This document shows, piece after piece, positions 9,442 to 16,731 of a stretch of 17,749 nt of DNA. The DNA lies in the NCBI GenBank assembly GCA_001768675.1, contig MELN01000019.1, positions 62,641 through 80,389 of the forward strand, written 5' to 3'. Both the position numbers and the translations under genes were made by a program. Under the pieces are notes generated by a model. The model did not search any database, had not been told where the DNA came from, and was given only the letters and a program-made list of their open reading frames with translations. The DNA is from Actinobacteria bacterium RBG_16_64_13 (GTDB taxonomy: Bacteria; Actinomycetota; Thermoleophilia; RBG-16-64-13). The first letter of the stretch is position 1, and each line of letters begins with the position of its first letter.

Positions 9442-10266
9442 CTACAAAGCGGCCGTTCGCCGCAATGCGTCGTTCAGACTGCCACTCCTGAACCCCTGCA
9501 GGTCCAGTGCCACATAGACGTAGCCCAGCTCCCGCAGGAACTTCACGATAGCATGCCTGGCAGACGCCTCGGCCATGCGGGGAATGTCTTCTGCGGCCAC
9601 TTCTATGCGGGCGATATCCCCGTGATGGCGGACCCTGACACTTTGGAAGCCCATCTCTCTGAGAAAGCGCTCGGCGTCGGCCACCGCCCTCAGCTTGGGC
9701 GGGGTGATCGTCTCTCCGTAGGGAAAGCGAGAGGACAGACAGGGGGATGACGGCATGTCCCAGTTGGAGAGCCCGGTCTCCTTCGCCAGCGCGCGGATGT
9801 CGTCCTTGCTCATCCCCGCCTCGGCAAGAGGACTGCGGACCCCCAGGGTCGCCGCCGCCCGCACGCCGGGACGGTAGTCGGACCCATCGTCGCGATTGGT
9901 CCCGTCCACCACGGTCTTTATGCCTTCCTCCCGGGCGATCTCCAGAAACCTCTGGTACATCGAGCTTCGGCACAGGAAGCAGCGCTCGGGTGGGTTGGTC
10001 GCGAAGCCCGGCACCGCGAGCTCGTTCGTGATGACGACCACGTGACGGGCCCCAAGGCGCGCGGCTGCTTCGCGGGCCGCCCCCAGTTCCTCGGTGGTGT
10101 GCACGTCGCCATGAGCGGTCACCGCCAGAACGCCTTCCGGACCCAATTCGTCGAGCGCCAGCTTCAAGAGGACGGTGGAATCCACCCCTCCCGAGAAGGC
10201 GACCAGTACTGGGCTCAGCTCGCGTAGAAGGTCTCGGACTCCGGCCGGTCCGGCGGGATCACTCAT
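9442..10266 (-). CDS. larE: LarE-family ATP-dependent sulfur transferase (PP-loop)
   Basis: LarE adenylates a pyridinium carboxylate and inserts sulfur while making the nickel-pincer (NPN) cofactor of lactate racemase and related LarA enzymes. The 274-residue product has the PP-loop SGGVDSTVLL (from 25), the NPPERCFLCRSSMY segment (Cys96, Cys99), VVDGTNRDD, RSPLAEAGMSK, and the diagnostic SSPCLSSRFPYG with Cys176, the position of the sacrificial cysteine in the lactobacillus enzyme. The CxxC pair plus Cys176 is the three-cysteine pattern I recall for homologues that bind a [4Fe-4S] cluster and may not sacrifice a cysteine. No larA, larB or larC is in the window. The ATG at 10266 overlaps the stop of an 18-codon ORF (ATGA) and has only a weak ribosome binding site of its own. 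It is followed by the serine acetyltransferase gene, a possible sulfur-metabolism pairing. The family call is firm; the in vivo substrate is not. Confidence 0.93.
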   Translation of the reverse strand: MSDPAGPAGVRDLLRELSPVLVAFSGGVDSTVLLKLALDELGPEGVLAVTAHGDVHTTEELGAAREAAARLGARHVVVITNELAVPGFATNPPERCFLCRSSMYQRFLEIAREEGIKTVVDGTNRDDGSDYRPGVRAAATLGVRSPLAEAGMSKDDIRALAKETGLSNWDMPSSPCLSSRFPYGETITPPKLRAVADAERFLREMGFQSVRVRHHGDIARIEVAAEDIPRMAEASARHAIVKFLRELGYVYVALDLQGFRSGSLNDALRRTAAL

Positions 10267-10319
10267 GATGGCCCCAGCGTCTGCCGGCTATAACGGTCGA
10301 AAGGGTCTGCGCTGTCCAT
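10263..10319 (-). CDS. 18-codon ORF coupled to larE; resembles a ThiF/MoeB N-terminus
   Basis: From ATG 10319 the minus strand reads MDSADPFDRYSRQTLGPS and stops at TGA 10265-10263, which overlaps the larE ATG as ATGA. It has GGAG five bases upstream, better than larE's own site. DRYSRQ is the characteristic opening of ThiF/MoeB/HesA E1-like adenylating enzymes (RYSRQ.L.P), but no E1 domain follows in any frame; the next codons belong to larE. It could be a remnant of a deleted E1-like gene kept as a translational coupler, a leader peptide, or chance. It is too short to prove. Confidence 0.35.
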   Translation of the reverse strand: MDSADPFDRYSRQTLGPS

Positions 10320-10336
10320 GCTCACTCCGATGTGGT

Positions 10337-11467
10337 CTAGTCGCCTAGAGCCGAGACCGTGGGGTTGTAGTCCTTCCCAAGGACGACTATCACATGGTCC
10401 GGCTCGATAGTCTTGTTCTCAGTGACAGTACCCACTCTGAGAGCGGCCTGCACCCGTTGGGCGGCCACCGCCGTATCGGGCGAAACCGTGATTCGGGTCT
10501 GGTCCACGCCGGGGAAGTCCTCGGAATTGCCCGCGGGAACGACCGTATAGCCCAGCGGCCCCAGTTGCGCGGCGGCGCTTTCGGCCGCGCCGACCACGCC
10601 CGAGCCGTTCTGGATCTTCACCGTCACGGTGGACTCCTCCGTGGCGCCGGAGAGGAGGGCCCTCGCCCGGCCCACCAGCGGCCGCAGGTATTTGTAGCCC
10701 GGCCCTTCGACCACCGCGCCCGTCAGTCCGGTCGCTATCCATTGGCCGCTCGCCGGAGCCGCAGCCGCGGCGCTCACCGCGGCAAGAAATCCGGACGCAT
10801 CGCCCGCGAGCCCCAGTGCCTGCCAGGCCGCGGCACCGGTGCCCAGGCCGCCACCCCGGATCAGAGCCATGACCAAGTGAGAGAGCCGGTCTGTCTCCTC
10901 TTTGGAAGAGGTAAGGATCTGCGAGGGCAGATCGGTGAACCCGGCGCTGGTCATCGCCCCGCGGAGCGTGGTCCAGGGAAGCGAAGCAACGGCTTTGATA
11001 TTCACCCCAAAGGCCTCGGCCAGAGTCGCGACCAAGGCATCCTCCTTGCCGGTCGCATAGGTTTCGCCAAGGGTCTTGAACTCATCCCCGGACTTGAGCA
11101 GCGTCATCCCCGGAATGGCAAGCACCAATCCACCTGCGTCCCGGGTCTGAAGAATCACCATCGTCAGCGCGAAACCATCCTGCTCGACAACGAGGAGGTC
11201 GTTCTCGGCCATGGGAGCCGCGATGGTGGTCGTGGTCTCATCTCCCCCGTCTCCATCGCCAGGCCCTCCGAACAGAAGCAGCAGCGTCACGACTACCGCC
11301 ACTACCACAACGATCGGGGTTGCGACCAGCCCGAACCGGGCGCGTGCCTTGCGGCGGCGCGCCTGCCCCCGCAGCGTGCGCCGCTCCGTCCGGGCGTCGT
11401 AGCCCAGGGCCGCTCTGCGCCGGGATATCCGCGGAGAGCGTTCCGGCTTGGGTTCGTCTTCGTTCAT
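10337..11467 (-). CDS. Membrane-anchored protein with degenerate LCP-like region and LytR_C domain
   Basis: The 376-residue product has a highly basic cytoplasmic N-terminus (RRRAALGY...RRRKARARF), one membrane helix (about 47-66), an acidic/Thr linker (GDGDGGDETTTT), an extracytoplasmic domain (about 90-255) and a C-terminal LytR_C domain (about 280-366: VKIQNGSGVVGAAESAAAQL ... VIVVLGKDY). The middle domain resembles LytR-CpsA-Psr (LCP) ligases in order: a strand like LTMVILQ, then LAIPGMTLL where active LCP proteins have a SIPRDT-like motif, then EAFGVNIKAVASLPW. The conserved Arg-Asp is replaced by Gly-Met, so wall-polymer transfer seems unlikely; a scaffold or regulatory wall role is my inference. 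The ATG at 11467 lies one base past the nadD stop with GGGA upstream; a GTG at 11479 would overlap nadD by 11 bp. An LCP/LytR gene after nadD is, as I recall, common in Actinomycetota, usually followed by rsfS, which is absent here. Confidence 0.85.
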   Translation of the reverse strand: MNEDEPKPERSPRISRRRAALGYDARTERRTLRGQARRRKARARFGLVATPIVVVVAVVVTLLLLFGGPGDGDGGDETTTTIAAPMAENDLLVVEQDGFALTMVILQTRDAGGLVLAIPGMTLLKSGDEFKTLGETYATGKEDALVATLAEAFGVNIKAVASLPWTTLRGAMTSAGFTDLPSQILTSSKEETDRLSHLVMALIRGGGLGTGAAAWQALGLAGDASGFLAAVSAAAAAPASGQWIATGLTGAVVEGPGYKYLRPLVGRARALLSGATEESTVTVKIQNGSGVVGAAESAAAQLGPLGYTVVPAGNSEDFPGVDQTRITVSPDTAVAAQRVQAALRVGTVTENKTIEPDHVIVVLGKDYNPTVSALGD

Positions 11468-11468
11468 T

Positions 11469-12164
11469 TCAGATCCCACAGGCCGGGGGGGAAGACGGCT
11501 GAAGCTTCAGGTAGAAACCGCTCTTTTCGATGAGTTGAGCCACCGCGTCCGGTACCAGGTAGCGCACGGTCTTGCCCGCGGCCAAGCGCTCCCTGATCAT
11601 GCTCGACGAGATCGCGAGCGCCGGTATCTCCATGGTCTTGACCCTGGCCTCGGGCACGAGACCCACAGCCTCCGATCGAAGTTTCTCCAGGAGCCCAGCG
11701 AGTTTCGAGAGATCGTACCCGGGACGTGTGGCGGCGATGAACGTGGACAGCTCGAGTACCCGCGCCGGACGCTTCCAGGTAAGGATCTCCAGTACCGCGT
11801 CGGCCCCGGTTATGAAGAACATCTCGGTCCCTACCGGGACCACGCCGGCAAGGTGCTCCAACGTATCCACGGTGTAGCTCGCGCCCGGGCGATCGATCTC
11901 GAAGCGCGACACCGAGAACCTCGGGTTGCTGGCGGTGGCCGTCGCGACCAGAAGATACCTGAACTCCGCCGGCGTCATCTGGCGGTCTTTGTGGGGCGGA
12001 TCGCCTCCCGGCAAGAACATCACTTGGTCAAGGCCGAACTGGATGAGCGCCTCTTCGGCGGTGACCAGATGCGCCATGTGTATGGGATCGAACGCGCCTC
12101 CCATTATCCCCAGGCGCAGGCCAGGCCGGTCACTCAAGTGAGCGATGAGACCGTCACGATCCAT
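11469..12164 (-). CDS. nadD: NadD, nicotinate-mononucleotide adenylyltransferase
   Basis: NadD converts nicotinate mononucleotide and ATP to deamido-NAD in the cytoplasm, an essential step of NAD synthesis. The 231-residue product has the nucleotidyltransferase signature GGAFDPIHMAH (22-32), PPHK (56-59), SYTVDTL, FITGADA (117-123) and the C-terminal ISSSMIRERLAAG (from 185) with the S..xxR phosphate-binding motif. The N-terminus extends about 15 residues before LRLGIMGG. The ATG at 12164 is preceded by GGGGGAAG. The gap to proA is 37 bp; that gap can form a small hairpin (CGTGC-GTCT-GCACG, 12187-12200) without a T-tract, so I do not call a terminator. Downstream, the LytR_C gene begins 1 bp after the stop. 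Confidence 0.96.
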   Translation of the reverse strand: MDRDGLIAHLSDRPGLRLGIMGGAFDPIHMAHLVTAEEALIQFGLDQVMFLPGGDPPHKDRQMTPAEFRYLLVATATASNPRFSVSRFEIDRPGASYTVDTLEHLAGVVPVGTEMFFITGADAVLEILTWKRPARVLELSTFIAATRPGYDLSKLAGLLEKLRSEAVGLVPEARVKTMEIPALAISSSMIRERLAAGKTVRYLVPDAVAQLIEKSGFYLKLQPSSPPACGI

Positions 12165-12201
12165 GTCTTCCCCCTGCTCCGGACCCCGTGCAGACGCACG
12201 A

Positions 12202-13455
12202 TCAGCGGACGTGGCCTTTCCCTGTGACTATGTACTTGGTCGAGGTGATCTCCCGGAGGGCGAGCGGACCACGCGCGTGCAACTTCTGGGTGGAGATGCC
12301 GATCTCGGCCCCCAGGCCGAAGACCCCCCCGTCGGTGAACCGGGTGGAGGCATTGACGTACACCACCGCGGCATCCACGGCCTCGGTGAACCTCCGGCTT
12401 GCGTTCAGGTCGCGGGTCACGATGGCCTCCGAGTGGCCTGTCCCGTAGTGGTTGATGTGCTCCACCGCCTCTTCCAGGCCCTCCACGACTTTGATCGCCA
12501 TCTCCATGCCGAGAAACTCTGTCGCATAGTGCTTGTCAGTGGCCCGGGCCACCTTGACCTCAGCGTCGCCCACGATCTCGCGCGTGCGCGCATCCCCATA
12601 AAGCTTCACCTTGCGCTCGTTTAGAGCGTTCACCACGACAGGGATGAACTTCGCAGCCACGGCTTCGTGCACCAGCAGGGTCTCGGCGGCGTTGCAGACC
12701 CCGGGGCGTTGGCACTTGGAGTTGATCGTGATCGCCAGCGCCTGCTTGAGATCGGCCGCCTCGTCCACGTAGACGTGGCAGTTGCCGCCCGCAGCGTAGA
12801 TGACCGGCACCTTGGAGTTCTCCAGGAGGAACTCTTTGAGGGCTTCCCCGCCCCGAGGGATGACAAGGTCGATCTGATCTTTCATCTGTAGCAGTTCGAG
12901 CAGCGCGCCGCGGTCTTTGTCGGCCACGAACTGGACGCTGTCACCAGGCAGGCCGGCCTCGATGGCGGCCCCAGCGATGGCCTCGGCAAGGATGCGGTTC
13001 GACCGGTAGGCGTCGCTGCCGCCCCTCAGGATGACGGCGTTGCCGGTCTTGAGGCAGAGCGCCGCGGCATCCACGGTCACGTTCGGCCGGGCTTCGTAGA
13101 CGACCAGGATGACCCCGAACGGCACCCGAACCTTCTGGATCTCGAGTCCCTCCGGCGTCTTCCAGCCCGCGACGACCTCACCTATGGGGTCGGCCAGGAC
13201 TGCCACGTCGCGGAGGCTCTTGGCCATCCCGCGCAGGCGTTCCTCGTCCAGAAGAAGGCGGTCGATCAGCGCGGGGGTAAGTCCGTTCTTGCGCCCTTCG
13301 GCGACATCCTCGGCGTTCTCGACCAGGATCTCGGCGCTCCGCCGCTCGAGTGCCTCCGCCATGGCCAGGAGAGCCCGGTTCTTGTCGGCCGCGTTGGCGG
13401 TGGCCAGAATGTAAGAGGCTTTCTTGGCGTTGGCCGCCAGCTCTTTTGTCTTCAA
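12202..13455 (-). CDS. proA: ProA, glutamate-5-semialdehyde dehydrogenase
   Basis: ProA (gamma-glutamyl phosphate reductase) uses NADPH to reduce gamma-glutamyl phosphate to glutamate-5-semialdehyde in proline synthesis and is thought to channel this labile substrate with ProB. From the TTG at 13455 the product is 417 residues, equal to E. coli ProA, starting (M)KTKELAANAKKAS. Motifs include VPFGVILVVYEARPNVT (111-127), KTGNAVILRGGSDA, VIPRGGEALK, and QRPGVCNAAET with the catalytic cysteine at 254. The TTG start is favoured by GGGAGGAGAG directly upstream; the open frame continues back into proB but those upstream residues are non-homologous. It begins 16 bp after the proB stop, an ordinary proBA pair. 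Confidence 0.96.
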   Translation of the reverse strand: MKTKELAANAKKASYILATANAADKNRALLAMAEALERRSAEILVENAEDVAEGRKNGLTPALIDRLLLDEERLRGMAKSLRDVAVLADPIGEVVAGWKTPEGLEIQKVRVPFGVILVVYEARPNVTVDAAALCLKTGNAVILRGGSDAYRSNRILAEAIAGAAIEAGLPGDSVQFVADKDRGALLELLQMKDQIDLVIPRGGEALKEFLLENSKVPVIYAAGGNCHVYVDEAADLKQALAITINSKCQRPGVCNAAETLLVHEAVAAKFIPVVVNALNERKVKLYGDARTREIVGDAEVKVARATDKHYATEFLGMEMAIKVVEGLEEAVEHINHYGTGHSEAIVTRDLNASRRFTEAVDAAVVYVNASTRFTDGGVFGLGAEIGISTQKLHARGPLALREITSTKYIVTGKGHVR

Positions 13456-13471
13456 CTCTCCTCCCGCTCCG

Positions 13472-14581
13472 TTAGCACGCGAGCACCATATAATCCCTAT
13501 GTATGGCTTCAGGTGAAGCCTGAGGCAGCACTTCGGCCACCCGGCTGCTCTTGAGGCCTTTGGCCCGGTCCAGATCTTCCCTGGAGTAGCTGACCAGACC
13601 CTTAGCCAATTCCGTCCCGTCCTCACCGACGACGAGCACCGCGTCGCCGGCCGCGAAGTCGCCTTCGACCGCGATCACGCCTACGGGCAGCAGGCTGCCC
13701 TTTCCTCGCAAGGCCTTGACCGCACCCTCGTCGACGACCACCTTGCCCCTCGCCGGTTTGCCGTACAGAAGCCACAGCTTATAGTCGGGCAGCCCCAAGG
13801 GCCGCGGCGGGAAGCGAGTCCCGATCTCTTCACCGGCGAGGCAGTCCTTCAACACGTCCGGGCGCCCTCCCCGGGCGATGACCGTCTCCACCCCCCCGCT
13901 CGTGGCTATGCGGGCGCTGTTGACCTTGCTGCCCATGCCACCCGAGCCGAGGGGCCCGATGGCCCCGATCCGGACGCATTCCAGCTCGCTCGCGTCTTCG
14001 ACCCTCGTGATGAGCCGCGCTTCGCCATCTTCGCGTGGATCGGCCGTGTAGAGCCCGTCGGTATCGGTGAGAAGCACCAGCAGGTCGGCTTTCACCAGCA
14101 GCGCCACCTGCGCCGCGAGAGCGTCGTTGTCGCCGAAGCACAGTTCGTCGGTGGCGGTGGTGTCGTTCTCGTTGACGATCGGCACGACCTTCCAGTCGAG
14201 CAGCCGGTTCAGCGTGTTCCGAGCGTTCAGATACTGGGTGCGCGCAGCCACGTCGAAAGCCGTGAGCAAGACTTGAGCCGTGACCACGTTCTCGTGGGCG
14301 AAGAGCTCAGTGTAGATGTGAAAGAGCCGGCCCTGGCCCACCGCCGCCGCGGCCTGCAGATCGACGACCTCGGTGGGACGACTCTTGAAACGGAGGACTC
14401 CCATCCCCGACGAGACGGCTCCCGACGAGACCACGATGACCCGGTGGCCCGACGAATGCAACTCGCAGATCTCGGCAACGAGACCCGCCACCGGGGACAG
14501 CCGGAAGGTGCCGCGCTTGTTGGTGAGCGTGCTCGAGCCTATCTTGACGACGACCGTCTTACCTGACCGCTTACCTGCCAC
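13472..14581 (-). CDS. proB: ProB, glutamate 5-kinase with PUA domain
   Basis: ProB phosphorylates L-glutamate, the first and usually proline-inhibited step of proline synthesis. The 369-residue product has the amino-acid-kinase domain (about 9-255) with VVKIGSSTL (12-20), VVSSGAVSSGMG (50-61), IVNENDTTATDEL (135-147), FGDNDALAAQVA (149-160), LTDTDGLYTADP (171-182) and GSGGMGSKV (212-220), followed by a C-terminal PUA domain (about 278-358: ARGKVVVDEGAVKAL ... GSLLPVGV ... DAVLVV). Length and domain order match E. coli ProB. The GTG at 14581 lies 8 bp after the obgE stop, with GGGGCGGG between as ribosome binding site. The partner proA follows after 16 bp. Confidence 0.96.
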   Translation of the reverse strand: MAGKRSGKTVVVKIGSSTLTNKRGTFRLSPVAGLVAEICELHSSGHRVIVVSSGAVSSGMGVLRFKSRPTEVVDLQAAAAVGQGRLFHIYTELFAHENVVTAQVLLTAFDVAARTQYLNARNTLNRLLDWKVVPIVNENDTTATDELCFGDNDALAAQVALLVKADLLVLLTDTDGLYTADPREDGEARLITRVEDASELECVRIGAIGPLGSGGMGSKVNSARIATSGGVETVIARGGRPDVLKDCLAGEEIGTRFPPRPLGLPDYKLWLLYGKPARGKVVVDEGAVKALRGKGSLLPVGVIAVEGDFAAGDAVLVVGEDGTELAKGLVSYSREDLDRAKGLKSSRVAEVLPQASPEAIHRDYMVLAC

Positions 14582-14589
14582 ACCCGCCC

Positions 14590-15996
14590 CTATTGATACT
14601 CGAAGGCATAGCCCTCAATGTCTACATCGTCCCCCGGTTGGGCCCCTTGCGCCCGTAGAGCAGCATACACCCCCAATCGGTCGAGCCGCTCCCCAAGATA
14701 CCGGATAGCGTCTTCATTGGTGAGATCGAACCTGCTTACCAGACGGCGAACGCCCCGTCCCCGCACGACGAACCCCGACTCGTCACGACTGACTACGAAC
14801 GTCGTCTCAGCAGCGCCGAGCGGTCGGTAGATCACGTGACCGCTTTCGCCCACCTCACCTTCATGCGGCTCTTCCGGCGTCCCGGCGCCGGCCGGCACCG
14901 TGCTGAGCTCCTCCTGTGCGGCCCCTAGTTCGCGCAGCAGCGGCCCCACCCAGTGAAGCAGTGCGGAAAGCCCCGCTCCGGTCACTGCCGACACAGGCCA
15001 GACCAACCGCCGGGCCAGAGGCGCGTCGTCGCCTACGACGAAGGTGAACGCGGGATGGCCGGCGCGACGGAGACGCTCCACTTCGGCGACGAACACCTCT
15101 CTCTGTTCTTCCACCTCAGTCGGAGCAAGCGCGTCGATCTTGTTGAGCACCACCACCTGCGGCTTTTCGGCAAGACTCGAGGCATGAGCACCCAACTCCT
15201 CGAGAATCGTCCGGAAGCCTTCGAGCGGTCCGGTCTCGTAGTACCCGGTTATGTCGACCACATGCATGAGCAGCCGGCACCGCTCCAGGTGGGCAAGGAA
15301 CTCGTGCCCCAGCCCCACGCCTTCGCTTGCGCCTTCAAGCAGCCCGGGGATGTCGGCCAGGGTGAACACGTCGCCCTCGCCTGACCAGTCGACCACTCCA
15401 AGCATGGGCTCGACCGTGGTGAAAGGATACGCCGCCACCTTCGGTTTGGCGTTTGAAAGTCTGTTCAGCAACGAGGACTTGCCCGCGTTCGGCAAGCCCG
15501 CCAACCCCGCGTCGGCCATCAGCTTGAGTGAAAGCCGGAGCCACATGCTCTCGCCTTCTTCCCCCAACTCGGCGAACTTGGGTGCCTGCCGGACGGAGTT
15601 GACGAACCGGGTGTTTCCGTGACCACCTGCGCCGCCATGAGCGACGAGAACCTGCTGGTCCGGCCTTAGAATGTCGGCGACGAACCTCTCTTCGCCGTCA
15701 TCCTCCGCGAAGACCTGCGTGCCCAACGGCACCCGCACCGTGATGGTTTCTCCGTTGGCCCCGTGTTTGCGTGCCCCTTGCCCAGCTTCGCCCACACCGG
15801 CCTTGAAATGGACCTTGAAGGTGAAGGGCTGGAGATCTCGTTGCTGGACATCAGCCACGACAAGGACATCGCCGCCCCGGCCTCCGTCTCCCCCGTCGGG
15901 CCCGCCCCGGGGAACGTGCTTCTCCCTGCGAAAAGAAACGCAACCGTTCCCGCCGTGCCCGGCCGCCACGTGGATCTTTGCGTGATCGAAGAACAT
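14590..15996 (-). CDS. obgE: Obg/CgtA, ribosome-associated GTPase
   Basis: Obg is an essential GTPase that binds the 50S subunit during assembly and links it to the (p)ppGpp stress response. The 468-residue product has three domains: the glycine-rich Obg fold (about 1-160: AAGHGGNGCVSFRREK, GGPDGGDGGRGGDV, AHGGAGGHGNTRF), the G domain with P-loop GLPNAGKSS (167-175), YPFTTVEPMLG (switch I), DIPGLLEGAS (215-224), NKID (285-288) and SAVTGAG (336-342), and a C-terminal OCT domain (about 388-468, ending in DVDIEGYAFEY) after an acidic linker. The OCT domain is typical of Gram-positive and some other lineages. The ATG at 15996 has GGAG six bases upstream. It lies 49 bp after rpmA, the classic rplU-rpmA-obg order, and just before proB. 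Confidence 0.97.
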   Translation of the reverse strand: MFFDHAKIHVAAGHGGNGCVSFRREKHVPRGGPDGGDGGRGGDVLVVADVQQRDLQPFTFKVHFKAGVGEAGQGARKHGANGETITVRVPLGTQVFAEDDGEERFVADILRPDQQVLVAHGGAGGHGNTRFVNSVRQAPKFAELGEEGESMWLRLSLKLMADAGLAGLPNAGKSSLLNRLSNAKPKVAAYPFTTVEPMLGVVDWSGEGDVFTLADIPGLLEGASEGVGLGHEFLAHLERCRLLMHVVDITGYYETGPLEGFRTILEELGAHASSLAEKPQVVVLNKIDALAPTEVEEQREVFVAEVERLRRAGHPAFTFVVGDDAPLARRLVWPVSAVTGAGLSALLHWVGPLLRELGAAQEELSTVPAGAGTPEEPHEGEVGESGHVIYRPLGAAETTFVVSRDESGFVVRGRGVRRLVSRFDLTNEDAIRYLGERLDRLGVYAALRAQGAQPGDDVDIEGYAFEYQ

Positions 15997-16045
15997 GGAC
16001 GGCTCCGAGCCAAGGCGAGTCCGGCTGCGGACTGCCTGCCGAGTG

Positions 16046-16297
16046 TCAGTCGGTCAGTATGCTGATGAAGCGCCCCGCCTTGCGCGTGGCGAAGACCACG
16101 CGGCCGGCAGCTTTGGCGAACAGAGTGTCGTCGGAGCCCATGCCCACGTTGACGCCGGCGCGGAACCTGCTGCCCCGCTGGCGGACGAGGATGGCACCGG
16201 CCTTGACGTTCTCGCCGGCGAACGCTTTGACACCCAGACGCTGGGCGTTGGAATCGCGGCCGTTTCTGGAACTGCCGCCGCCTTTCTTATGAGCCAT
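16046..16297 (-). CDS. rpmA: 50S ribosomal protein L27
   Basis: L27 sits at the peptidyl-transferase centre, where its N-terminal tail contacts the tRNA ends. The 83-residue product starts directly with MAHKKGGGSSRNGRDSNAQR, the mature N-terminus, followed by LGVKAFAGENVKAGAILVRQ and NVGMGSDDTLFAK. There is no cleavable N-terminal extension as in Bacillota, which argues against that phylum. The ATG at 16297 uses AGGAGG eight bases upstream, a site that overlaps the rplU stop codon 12 bp away, so L21 and L27 are probably translated in step. Confidence 0.98.
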   Translation of the reverse strand: MAHKKGGGSSRNGRDSNAQRLGVKAFAGENVKAGAILVRQRGSRFRAGVNVGMGSDDTLFAKAAGRVVFATRKAGRFISILTD

Positions 16298-16309
16298 GTC
16301 GCCTGCCTC

Positions 16310-16612
16310 CTAAGCTATCTTCTTCACTTCGAGGCGGGTAAGCCCCGAGCGGAAACCGGCCTTCTTGCGCCAGCCGCGCTTGGGCTTGAACCTCGAAATG
16401 ACGATCTTGGGCCCACGGAAGTGCTCGACCACTCGGGCCGTCACCTTGACTTCTGCAGCCTGCCCGGCCAGGCGAAGATCGCTCCCGTCCGAAAAGAGCA
16501 GAGAACGTAACTCGACGGTGTCACCTTCGGCGGCGCTAAGCCGGTCGACCACGACCTCCCGGCCTTCTTCCACCCGGTACTGCTTGCCGCCGACTTCGAC
16601 GATGGCGAACAT
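16310..16612 (-). CDS. rplU: 50S ribosomal protein L21
   Basis: L21 binds 23S rRNA in the large subunit. The 100-residue product is full length, with the family start MFAIVEVGGKQYRVEEG and the C-terminal rRNA-binding segment KIVISRFKPKRGWRKKAGFR. The ATG at 16612 has GAGGAG about six bases upstream. It is the first gene after a 119-bp gap that holds a promoter-like element and a GC hairpin. No ysxB/prp protease gene lies between rplU and rpmA, consistent with the unprocessed L27. Confidence 0.98.
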   Translation of the reverse strand: MFAIVEVGGKQYRVEEGREVVVDRLSAAEGDTVELRSLLFSDGSDLRLAGQAAEVKVTARVVEHFRGPKIVISRFKPKRGWRKKAGFRSGLTRLEVKKIA

Positions 16613-16634
16613 TCCGACTCCTCGTATTCATCGT

Positions 16635-16661
16635 ACAACAAAGGCCGCGCAGGCCGCGGCC
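16635..16661 (-). terminator. GC hairpin with U-rich tail upstream of rplU (terminator or attenuator)
   Basis: On the minus strand, GGCCGCG (16661-16655), loop GCCTG, and CGCGGCC (16649-16643) form a perfect 7-bp stem followed by TTTGTTGT. This looks like an intrinsic terminator with an imperfect T-tract. It lies 70 bp past the rng stop but downstream of the promoter-like TATACT and only 22 bp before the rplU ATG. It could therefore end rng transcripts or act as an attenuator in the L21 leader; L21 leaders with terminators are known in other bacteria. Confidence 0.45.
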
Positions 16662-16672
16662 GCGAGCAAGGC

Positions 16673-16702
16673 AGTATATCAGGGTTGTCCGCGGCCTGCC
16701 AC
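16673..16702 (-). promoter_or_regulatory. Sigma70-like promoter for the rplU operon
   Basis: The minus strand shows GTGGCA (16702-16697), an 18-base spacer, and TGATATACT, an extended -10 with TATACT at 16678-16673. The predicted start is near 16666, giving a leader of about 55 bases before the rplU ATG. This is the best promoter match I see in the window and stands directly after the rng gene. The -35 box matches only 4 of 6 bases. Confidence 0.45.
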
Positions 16703-16731
16703 AGCCGGCGCGACGTCGTCCCCGAGAGGGT

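Noticed and set aside
12187..12200. Hairpin CGTGC-GTCT-GCACG between proA and nadD as a terminator.
   Set aside because: The stem is only 5 bp and no T-tract follows; the genes look co-transcribed.
12202..13626. An upstream start for ProA giving 474 residues.
   Set aside because: The first 57 residues overlap proB in another frame and match nothing in ProA; the TTG at 13455 with GGAGGAG gives exactly the usual 417 residues.
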